A DNA stretch of 47,509 nucleotides from Lingula anatina (taxonomy: Eukaryota > Brachiopoda > Lingulata > Lingulida > Lingulidae). Below the pieces are notes generated by a model that was not told the DNA's origin, searched no databases, and worked only from the letters and a program-made list of their open reading frames with translations. The position numbers were made by a program, and so were the translations under genes. The stretch covers positions 207,327 through 254,835 of the forward strand of contig NW_019774591.1 of assembly GCF_001039355.2 (NCBI RefSeq), written 5' to 3'. Shown piece by piece: positions 33,401-42,401 of the stretch (its first letter is position 1; each line of letters begins with the position of its first letter).

Positions 33401-35058
33401 TCTCAATTTCAGGCAAATTTGGGAGAAAAATTTCTTTCTCAGTCCAAATCAAGTCATTCTGAGAACTAACTAATGCTTTTGCCATGTCAGTGAATAATTC
33501 TGTATTTATATGTGACTTGAAATGATAAACGAGATACTTGCTGACCTATCTGTTATTTCAGGGTTATCATGACAGCCACTGGACCATCTCTCAGATTTTT
33601 ACCTCCGCCAAGGAGGTCAGGGGCGGATTGAGACCATCTTCTGGGTCTTCTGGAAGACGGTCAGATTTTAAAGTTTACATTGACGGGTATCTATTTTTTT
33701 TCTGTTGGACACCATCAGAAATGGAGGATGTATCAACAAAGAAAATTTGGAATACTGTCAGAAAATATCTCTGGATCTGCTCCTGAAGGAGGTTAGGTTT
33801 TCACCCCTGTTTGTTTGTTTGTCTATCTGTCATCAACATAACTCAAAAAGTTATGGACAGATTTTGATGAAATTTTCAGGAACTGTCAGAAGTGGGCCAA
33901 GGAAGAGATGATTAGTTTTTGGTGGTGATCCGGATAAATAATCAATCAATAATCAATAATAATAAAAAATTGCTGCCTTGGCGGAGGTCTCGGAGTGCTT
34001 TTCTGGTTATAATATATATGAAAGATAGCAATGGAAATTGTTGGTAATCTTGACATAATTTCTATTTCAGATAATTGATCGTGTTTCAACATATTACTTC
34101 CATTCATCCATTGACCTACATTATACATTATACATTATTTCTGTTTACAAACCATGGTCTACTTTCAGGGCCACAATGGCTGAAGACTACCTCCCTGATT
34201 CCTATTACTATATGAATATGGTAATGGGAGTTGTTGGGAGCATGGCAATAATATTTTATAAGTCTATAGAAGCCATACATTTGGTGAGTTAAGATGGCAG
34301 GAGAGTGGGGTGGCAGGCTTGCATGCAAAAAAACAAAATATATTTATTATATTTACTAAATGCATGGAACAATTGATTTGAATAATGTTAGACTGTGTTG
34401 GTGTTGGTTTTTAATAAGATTAATGGGTATTCATTTTTAAATGATGCTTGTGATTTGCAGTATTTTAGTTGCCAGATGGGTCATACAATGGACTTCATGC
34501 TTTTGCAGGAGCACATACAAGTTCTTGTATATTATATATATACCATATAATACATAATATATCTGTACAGTGTTTTTCAGGGTACTTCAGTACTTAAACC
34601 ATGTTCCAGTCTCCATTTTACCCAGTATATATTATAACAGGTTGGGGGCTAACAATAGAAGAATTGTGCTGTCCATCTCAGGGTGCAGCAGCTTAGAGCA
34701 TATATCAGTATACGTGTATGTGTGTGCTTAGGGCTGGTATTAATGCTTTTTGGTTATATGCTGTGTTTTTCAGGGCGCTACTAGTGGCATTCCAGTCTCC
34801 ATCATATCAGTATATGAATTTGGGGCTAACATTTGTTGGGGTTCTGGCTATTATAAATACAGAGTCCATAGAGGCAGTATTATTGGTAAGGTTGGAAAAT
34901 ATACTCTGTAATATGTATTAATACTAGTATATTGGTTGCGCATGTCCAGGGCCTGTTTCAAAAAAAAAAAAAAAAAGAAGTCCAAAAGTTAATCGCAGTT
35001 AACCTGGACTGTTACTTACCTTAGCTCACTGATATTTACAAAGAATCTGAAAGGCTAT

Positions 35059-35089
<31 letters not shown>

Positions 35090-35413
35090 TTTTAAGTAAA
35101 GCTCACAGAGCAAAATGTAATAGTTTTTGGCAATGCCTATTACTGTCAACAATCAAAACAGCTCATTTTGATATGCTACATTTTAGTTTGAACCATATTC
35201 AGTGAAAAAATGCTCTTTAAGTCCACAGTGACTATAATTTTCTTTAGTCATTTTTAAGTAGTTGGCTGTCCAGGTTTACTAGTCTAAGCTAAGCCCAAAA
35301 ACTTAAAGATCTTTTTTGAAACAGGTCCCTAGGCTGTTAAGTAATTATAGCTATAATGACTGCATGATTATACTGCCTAGTGGCATGACAATGAGGTGCT
35401 TCGAGGGTCCCAG

Positions 35414-35451
<38 letters not shown>

Positions 35452-36483
35452 AATACCATATGGTAATGACTCAATCTGTCATTGAGGAAAATTTCAATGT
35501 CTATTTTGCTATTGCATTATAACTACAGTATTTACTTAGATCCAGTTTTGGTCAAGATACGTTATGACTTGGTAGTGGCAGTTCCAATTTATTCAGATAA
35601 TCAAGGCTTGGAATTAAGGCAGAAGAACATTGTTTTATCAGGATTCATTAGAAAATGCACAGAAAGCCTGTCAGCCACAGTTCTAACCATAGTCTAAAAA
35701 TCAATACTGTGCAGATGACATTGATTTTTGTGTTTCCACTTGCAAATGCATGCAAATCTGTCTGTGCAAACTTCCGGGAAATAGATTCCTCATCCATTTG
35801 GAATGGATATTATTTGGTGCATGCTGTGCACATCATTTTATACCAAGCATTTGTAATTTAAATTTATGTGTTTTACAAAGTTATAGATAGGGGGTTGTGA
35901 TATAATATATATTTCAGTCTTCAATTGGATTGAAAAAGAATGGGTCCTTAGAATAAAGGTTTGTGCCTTTACACGCTTGGTAAATCAACAATGCTTGGTA
36001 AAGGCAGTTTCAGCTTTTGGGACCTACAGTACTGAATGAAAAAAATAACCATAAAACTGTAACATCAAATCTCAGTTAAGAATCATGAATGTGAGTTTTA
36101 TGATTTTTGCCACTTTTGTTTTACAGTACTTTGTCATGAACACGTTGAGTATTCTTATGGATATCATATTCTTAGGAATATTTCAACCAGCCGCTGATAG
36201 CTTGTATGAAACACCTTTGTATAAGGGTAAGATAAGGGTACCATCGAAGATAAATGGACAGGCATGTTTCCATCAGACTGTAATAACACTGTCTCAGCTG
36301 CATGGATGATTATTTCTAACCATAGGAGGCCCGACCAACATTTTCTGTGGAATCGTGGAATTTGGCCGTTTTGTATTTCAATTCTGATGGTTCTAACAGG
36401 TTAGACATTTGGTCCCACTGTTAATGTTTAGTTGGTTTTTTTTTCATTCCTGAAACCTATGCTCATGTCAACCCACCCCCCCC

Positions 36484-36514
<31 letters not shown>

Positions 36515-37729
36515 CCCTTTTTTTCCCCAGTCACAATTTGATTGATGTAAGTATGAGTTTAGATCCAGACTTTCTATGGTTGGAAATCTTGTCAGAATAG
36601 CTGAAATAGTTTGGTCAATGTATCTCAAATGGAAACAGGCCTTAAAATTATGCATGCATGCTTTTTAGGTAATATGAATTTCAGTGTGGAAGTTAAGAAT
36701 TACATTGGCCATATAGCTAAGCTCCATATACAGATCATATAGCTAAGCTCCAAGCTCACCATCATTTGGCACTTTGAGTGTGTGTAATTTTGGCGGAAAA
36801 TTTTAATAAATGAAAAATTTTTGAATTAATTGAATATTGTTGAGGATGATAAAAAATGTTCTTGTTTCCCGTGTCCAAAAATGAAATTCAATAATTTATG
36901 GAAAAGTTGTTTTCACTTGGTGAATAATTTATTATTAATGATGATGTGAGCCTTGGTCTTCTCTGGGGCTTGCTGCACAAAAGAACCGACAAAAATTTTG
37001 GTCTAAAAATTATCATAAATTGAAATTCTTTGTGAAAGCAGTCCCAGATCAAACAAGCTTGAAATGCATGCTGGGATCTGACTATGACCCCATTCCCATA
37101 AAGGCACCATCTGTCTACAGGGATCAACCCAACTCTGCAGGGACTCCTGCTTAGTGCAATCAGCTTAATTGAATGACATGTCTCCTTTTGTTGCCAACGT
37201 GAACTGGTTGCACTCAGCAAGAATCTATGCAGAGTTGGGTCGATCCATGAAGATCTATGGTGTTTATGGGAATGTACTCTATGTTATTTCTACTATAATA
37301 TATATATCCCTGTATATATATCTACTGTAATATATATCCCTGTCTCACTGGCTGATCCAGGCTTGGGCTATAGGGGAAAGGAGGCACACCAATTATATAT
37401 TTATTTGTTTATTTATTTATTTTTATGAGTTTATTTTTCCCCTGCTTATAGTTTGGCAAAATAACGATAAAACCGTACACAGGGGCAATTTCAGTGTACA
37501 AATATATCAGGGCAGTTTTTGATCACCCCTTCCCCACCCCATTTCCTCTTTCTTGACAACCTGGATCAGCCAGTGTTTATGATGTACTAATCTGATGATA
37601 CTGTCTTGCCTTTCTTTAGCTGATGGTGCTAATGTTGTTCAGCATACTGCAGGATATAGTGTGTCTGGGATTGTTTGAACCAGCAGCCAGGGCAGTGTAT
37701 GAAAATGCTTCATATAATAGTAAGGGAGT

Positions 37730-37767
<38 letters not shown>

Positions 37768-39623
37768 TTTTTCAATTATTAATGCAGTTGTTTATATATT
37801 TGTTACTAGATGTTAACAGAAACATTTATTATATCAATAAAAAGGGATGTTGAAATACTCCCTTATATAAATGAAACTAAAACAATAGATCTGCTGCAAA
37901 AGTCCTGTACTAGTATATGTAATAGTGTACCTTTCCTGTGTTTAACACCTAGCTAACACAGTTTATTATGATAACAGTATGATCACAACTAACACAATTA
38001 AGATGGCCATTCATGATAATCACAACTAACATGTGATAATGTGCCAACAACTGGCAACGTTAAGCAACATTTAAGGCCATGTATTTTTTGGATAACAACA
38101 TCAATAACCTTTTTTTATCCAGATATTTCTTTTTGGTTTAGTTCTTAACTATCATATGATCATAGAAAAGTGGAGAGTTAATTTCTGATGCCTTAAAAAT
38201 GAATAAGTTAAGAATTTCAAGTCATTTGTTGTCTTTTTTTATTTTTATTTTTTTGCATATTTTGATAATTTCAATGCATGAAAAAGAGGACTAGTTTCAA
38301 CAATCTGGTTGATGTTTACAACATTTTGCTATAACATGCAATGCGGCTGTATATATACTAAAATAATATCTAGATAGAGAATTAAAATAAAGATGAGACA
38401 AGAATCTTTGAGTAAGTGAAATGATGATCATGAAATGAATAATTTTGATATAAACATTTCAGTTAATAATTTCAGATTGGACAATGAAGAACACATACAG
38501 GTTTTCCCTGGGGTATCCTTTAAAAGTCGGAGAATAAAATAATTTAGGGAACTGATGTTGTTGAATTAAATTATCTGTTGCAGCTCCATCATGATATCTT
38601 GTGTAACATGGGTTGACACTGACTTTGATATTTGAACTTTTGTTTGATAATATTTGAGTTGAAAAAATATGCATACACTATTGTAGTGGTCTTAAGGTTT
38701 TCTACATATGACTTTTCATGGATACGACTCATGTAGTTACGAACACTGTATTAAATTATCAAATGGATTTTAATTTTAATTTCAGAGAGGAAAGTATTCC
38801 AGGAAGGTTTATTTATTTAATTTTTTTTCTTGGGGGGGGGGGAGTGCTCCTCTTTTGAGCTTGAGCTGCTTGGATCTTGAATTTACAGGATATATTTTAT
38901 GTCAAAGTCCACATTCATCTCTGAAATGAAAAGAAAAGTTATGCTATATTTTACATTACTATCATTATTATTTTTTTGATAAAATAAGAAAAAAAAATTC
39001 ACCTTAACATCCCCACAGTATGACCATTCTGAACCTGTTAATTAAGCCTTTCACCTGCTTCATGCTGTACAGGGTGTACCAGGAGAGGGGGGGCAGCATG
39101 GGGGACCTGAACATCCCCGGCCTGGATGCTGCCAACTTCCCAGGATTTGGAGGTAAGGAGGGAGGAAGGAAGGGGGAGAGAGAGAGAGAGTTTGTGTGTG
39201 TGAGGATGTTTGTGTCACAGAGAAAGACAGAGACATTGTGTTTCTATTTTTGTTGTGTACATGTAGATTTATATTTTAAACCTTTAAGTTTTAATTTTAA
39301 CCTTGGGCACTGAAATTAAACTATTAAACTTACTGGTGGGAAATGGATATTTAAAATGCGTAGTATATGCATTTAAAAATTCAGCTGACCTGGCTACCCA
39401 GTTCATTTTTGTTAGATTATAATGATATAAACTACTTATACAATTAGTAATACATAAAACTCAATAACACGTCTCTTATTCTATTAAATAAAAAAGCACA
39501 CATTTGATTTCAGGCCAAAAGGGACCATACGAGAACATTGACCAACCAGTGCCAAGTAATAATGTAGAAACGGCCTCTCCTCATCACTCAATAGAAAAGC
39601 CACAAGACCCACCAGGCTATTAA
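30488..39623 (+). CDS. AGTRAP: AGTRAP (type-1 angiotensin II receptor-associated protein) orthologue with duplicated exons
   Basis: Coding exons: 30488-30514 (MNAPQLTLK), 33009-33043 (VVVIVHFILTTW), then 3a 34169-34283 or 3b 34774-34885, 4a 36127-36226 or 4b 37620-37719, a proposed 25-nt exon 38476-38500, 39019-39152 (MTILNLLIKPFTCFMLYRVY then QERGG) and 39514-39623 (GQKGPYENIDQPVP to PQDPPGY and stop). The 1-2-3b-4a-micro-5-6 path is 543 nt, 180 residues; with 3a it is 181. Vertebrate AGTRAP is about 160 residues with the same order: N-terminal LK then TM1 ending TTWG, TM2 ending in a D/E-S-I-D/E-A turn, TM3 F-L-D-I-V, then the L-L-K-P / Y-R-E-R-G-G block and a cytosolic tail with Y-x-x-I-D. 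In mammals it is an ER, Golgi and endosomal protein that binds the AT1 receptor tail and promotes internalisation. Its role in an invertebrate is unknown. The next entries describe the variable exons. Confidence 0.85.
30515..33008 (+). other. AGTRAP intron 1, with an internal segmental duplication
   Basis: AT-rich intron bounded by GTGAGA and TATTTCAG. No coding exon inside. A segment of about 225 bp occurs twice (see next entry). Confidence 0.6.
31564..32690. repeat. Diverged direct duplication inside AGTRAP intron 1
   Basis: About 31564-31785 and 32461-32690 align in order: TTTTTGTCAGTAACCTTGAG with TTTTTGTCTGTAACCTCGAG, CCATATTAAACTAAC in both, CATGACCAG with TATGACCAG, TATGATTTATTAT-AAGTT in both, and ACAGCTGCTTTACCA in both. 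The copies are in the same orientation, separated by unrelated sequence, and have no clear terminal repeats. Confidence 0.8.
33601..33988. mobile_element. MITE (family D) in AGTRAP intron 2, interrupted by a hAT-like MITE
   Basis: ACCTCCGCCAAGG at 33601-33613 and CCTTGGCGGAGGT at 33976-33988 are perfect inverted repeats. The interior includes TTGTTTGTCTATCTGTCATC, AACTCAAAAAGTTATGGACA and GGTGGTGATCCGGATAA, a sequence type I associate with a dispersed repeat common in marine invertebrate genomes. The true termini may lie slightly outside. It is split by the element at 33618. Confidence 0.75.
33618..33785 (+). mobile_element. 168-bp hAT-like MITE, copy 2, with perfect 8-bp target duplication
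   Basis: Begins CAGGGGCGGATTGAGACC and ends CTGGATCTGCTCCTG, so the termini are inverted CAGG(G/A)GC(G/A)GAT repeats. It is flanked on both sides by AAGGAGGT (33610-33617 and 33786-33793), the 8-bp duplication typical of hAT elements. It inserted into the left part of the family D MITE. Confidence 0.9.
34169..34283 (+). CDS. AGTRAP: AGTRAP alternative exon 3a (loop plus TM2)
   Basis: Acceptor CTACTTTCAG, donor GTGAGT, 115 nt, phase 2 in and phase 0 out. Completes TGG and reads ATMAEDYLPDSYYYMNMVMG then VVGSMAIIFYKSIEAIHL. It aligns with 3b at Y-x-Y-M-N, V-G-x-x-A-I-I and S-I-E-A-x-x-L. Confidence 0.85.
34574..34700 (+). pseudogene. Decayed copy of AGTRAP exon 3b
   Basis: The acceptor region GTGTTTTTCAGGG is identical to that of 3b. 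Then TTCCAGTCTCCAT, CAGTATAT and GGGGCTAAC recur in the same order, followed by GTCCAT and GCAG. Small insertions and deletions break the frame and no donor is left. It lies between exons 3a and 3b. Confidence 0.8.
34774..34885 (+). CDS. AGTRAP: AGTRAP alternative exon 3b (loop plus TM2)
   Basis: Acceptor GTGTTTTTCAG, donor GTAAGG, 112 nt, phase 2 in and phase 0 out. Completes TGG and reads ALLVAFQSPSYQYMNLGLTF then VGVLAIINTESIEAVLL. The segment GVLAIINTESIEA is closer than 3a to the vertebrate pattern G-V-W-A-V-A-x-R-D-S-I-D-A. Confidence 0.85.
35056..35094. repeat. TTTA tetranucleotide microsatellite
   Basis: Uninterrupted TTTA units in the AGTRAP intron after exon 3b. A TA run follows at 35415-35450. 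Confidence 0.95.
36127..36226 (+). CDS. AGTRAP: AGTRAP alternative exon 4a (TM3)
   Basis: Acceptor TTTTGTTTTACAG, donor GTAAGA, exactly 100 nt, phase 0 in and phase 1 out. Reads YFVMNTLSILMDIIFLGIFQ then PAADSLYETPLYK. It matches the vertebrate F-L-D-I-V-x-I-S-I-F segment and shares 15 of 33 residues with 4b. Confidence 0.85.
36476..36514. repeat. Poly(C) then CA microsatellite
   Basis: A C-run of about 25 bases followed by CA units, in the intron after exon 4a. Length is likely unstable in the assembly. Confidence 0.95.
37091..37274. mobile_element. Family A-like MITE in the AGTRAP intron between 4a and 4b
   Basis: Ends CATTCCCATAAA and TTTATGGGAATG are perfect inverted repeats. Next to them GGGATCAACCCAACTCTGCA and TGCAGAGTTGGGTCGATCC extend the inverted repeat imperfectly. 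The interior is non-coding. Confidence 0.85.
37620..37719 (+). CDS. AGTRAP: AGTRAP alternative exon 4b (TM3)
   Basis: Acceptor GCCTTTCTTTAG, donor GTAAGG, exactly 100 nt, phase 0 in and phase 1 out. Reads LMVLMLFSILQDIVCLGLFE then PAARAVYENASYN. Like 4a it keeps S-I-L-x-D-I, L-G-x-F-x-P-A-A and Y-E. An AAT microsatellite (37732-37767) starts about 12 bases after the donor. Confidence 0.85.
38476..38500 (+). CDS. AGTRAP: Proposed 25-nt microexon of AGTRAP
   Basis: Exons 4a and 4b end in phase 1, but the next exon (39019) must be entered in phase 2. This stretch, after ATAATTTCAG and before GTTTTC, converts one to the other: it reads (D/N)WTMKNTY and, with the next exon, a serine before MTILNLL. 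The donor is weak (GTTTTC). Residue number suits the short TM3-TM4 loop of the family. No other exon of suitable length was found in the interval. Confidence 0.5.
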
Positions 39624-40789
39624 GTAGCTGCGAGTACCAACATTGAACGCATTTCGTTTAATAGTTTGTAGTAAGATGAAACATAAGGGAAGATGGTAAC
39701 CAAAGTGTAATGTTCTTTAAAGTTTGTAACATACAACTTTTGAGCACCAAGGTAGTCTTGAGACTGTTGAAGAGGTTGAGAACTTTGACGAGGTTACAAA
39801 AATAAAAACTTTAAGAAAGAAACTGAAAGAGACAACATCATGGTAAGGATTAAGGAGGCAGTAAACACGTTTTGATCGTTTCCGGACAAAGGGGAGGAGG
39901 ATGGTAACTATATATCTCTGTGAGCTGTTTTTATATCACTGAATATTTACTGAAAATTAGTTATCTAAAGAAGATATTTGGAATTAGCATTCTGCTTTGT
40001 TTTTTGAAAGACAAATGGTCCTTATATATGACTGCAGTCTTAATATATTCATCTGTTTGTCTCTTTGATATGTAAAGACTATTATTTTATTATTACAATA
40101 TTTTATGTAGAAAAAAAAATATGTACATGTACTATACATTTCTTAACTCATATACTGTATGGGACTGGACTGGTTTAATAATCAATTCTTGAGCTAACAG
40201 GTATTTAGTTGACAAAGCATTTTACGTAATTTCCATTCTTCCAGAAAATGGGCATTGCTTTAAAAAAATATTCTTTTGTATTATTTCATTTTCAAACCAA
40301 CTTTCAGGCAGGTGAAATTTCTTTAATTTTTTAATTAACAAGAAAACTGTTGGCCAAGATTTATTAAAATTATCGTAATTCTGGATAGATAGCCAAATTA
40401 CTTGATGATATTGAATTTCATGATATTTGCTCAGACTCTCTTATGATATCAGATACCTGCTATTATTCATGTTCTGTAAACGCTGCTTAATTTTACTTAC
40501 TACTACTAGGTACAAAATATGACTTAATATGTGACTAACAAAAATTTTGTGTAGGTTTTCATGGTTTTCAGGGGTCAGAAGCTACATTCAAGCTTGCACA
40601 GCTGCTATTTTGCCACCGAATTCTCCTAAAATGTTCATCAGACATCTTTATACAGGGATGAGATTTTTCTGACCATTAGCAGATTTCCGCCTTTTTTGAA
40701 GTCAAAATACCATTGGCCTAGGTGGCCCCTGGACCCCATGTCATTTTTATTATAATGATCATTATTTTTGTTTATTTTATTTATTTATT

Positions 40790-40825
<36 letters not shown>

Positions 40826-42300
40826 TTGAAAATGGTCCCATTGTAAACAAGTATTTTCTAGCAGCATTCCATTATAATAAATTGTGCAATCATTTGTCAC
40901 ATCTAACACAATTGTGGAGCAGACGACAGCTACTCTGTAAATTTGAACAACGTTAAGTATCTATTTTTCTAAAACAAAACATGCCTTTTTGGTAATAACA
41001 AATGAAGATTTTTGGTGAAAGGTGTTTAGAGTGATTGATGTACAAATTACAGACCAAGTTATTGTAAGCTTCACTTGCTTAAATTTTGCAAGGCCTAGTC
41101 AAATTCAAATTAAAATTTTTCTTTTGTTGTAAAAAATCGTTCACTTTCCCACTGATTCAATTAAAAAATGTTGATATTATCATACAAGAGATAACTTTTT
41201 CATGCATGATTTGCTCATAATGTTTTTATAATATATACTTACAAATTGGTCATTTTGCAAAAGGCAATGTAGAATTATATTCTCTACATTTCAGCAAAGG
41301 TTTCAGTGTTCTTGGTAAAGGGTGTATTATATGTTATTATTTATTGATAACAAGCTTTGTATTGTAAACATGTCAGACATTGTTATTATCTTGAAGATAG
41401 AGGGCAGTATTCAACAAGAATAAAACCATACAAATGACTGATTATAGGATTCATGTCAGTTTGGTATGTTGTGCATTATACATTGTGGTGTTTTTTAAAC
41501 ACTAGATAATAAAGGGGGAGATCTTCATCACTTATGTTAGTAGAGAGAACTTTTTGCTGTATATCCCTGAATTATTCTGCAAATAGAATTATGTGCAAAT
41601 AGTTCAACCTGAACTCCAAGACTCAGATGCCAGCTTCTTCGTTAGGTGTCATTTTCACCTGAGCAATATATGCTAGAACACCCAAAGTGTCAGCAAGAGA
41701 TGTTCAAGGCATATATAGTGAGAGGGTGGCAGTATATCATTTGACATACATACCAGGTGAATTTTCCTGCATTTCACCAAAAATCAACCCTAAAACCAAA
41801 TAAAGTGTACACATTACTACAATGCCTCAGAATCATCCCCTGCGAAAATGTCTCATTTAACGTTCAATTATGTCAAGTTTCTTAATCTATTTAGAACATT
41901 TTGTGTATTTTTCTTGCAGTTCTAATGTTGTTCTGTAATGAATGTAACAGTTTAAGAACTGTTTTTGGGGAAGTCCTTCAGAATGTCCTAGAACAGATTA
42001 AGTACATTTTTCATTAAAAGAGAAAAATATGTTTTAGGGCAGATTGAGAACTGTAAGTTAGCATTAAATGAGAAAGTTTCACAGGGGATAACATATCTAG
42101 GACTGGTATGTAGCGAAGAGAAAGAACCTGGCATGTATGAAAATGAAGCAGCTGACCAGTGTTGTTTCTGGAACGCTGGCAAAAAAGTTTCTTAGGTTAT
42201 TTTAATCGTGAAGAAATTGAAGTAACTGTGGAAACATATTATTAGAACATTTGTTTATATTGAAAAATAATGCAAGGGTGTGGAAATAAAGAATTTTTCA
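39624..42300 (+). other. Probable AGTRAP 3' untranslated region
   Basis: No coding region after the AGTRAP stop. Candidate AATAAA signals occur at 41508, 41799 and 42285; which is used cannot be told. A TTTA/TTA microsatellite lies at about 40764-40825. An (A)n(AT)n(AG)n tract at 42353-42415 lies just beyond. Confidence 0.5.
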
Positions 42301-42352
42301 TTCAACCTATTGTCAACTTCACCATGCTTACAATTTAATTTCATTAATTTGG

Positions 42353-42401
<49 letters not shown>

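Noticed and set aside
30488-39623. LAPTM4-type lysosomal membrane protein as an alternative name
   Set aside because: The L-L-K-P / Y-R-x-E-R-G-G block, the N-terminal LK-TM1-TTW and the Y-x-x-I-D tail fit AGTRAP, while LAPTM4 cysteine and PPxY features are absent.
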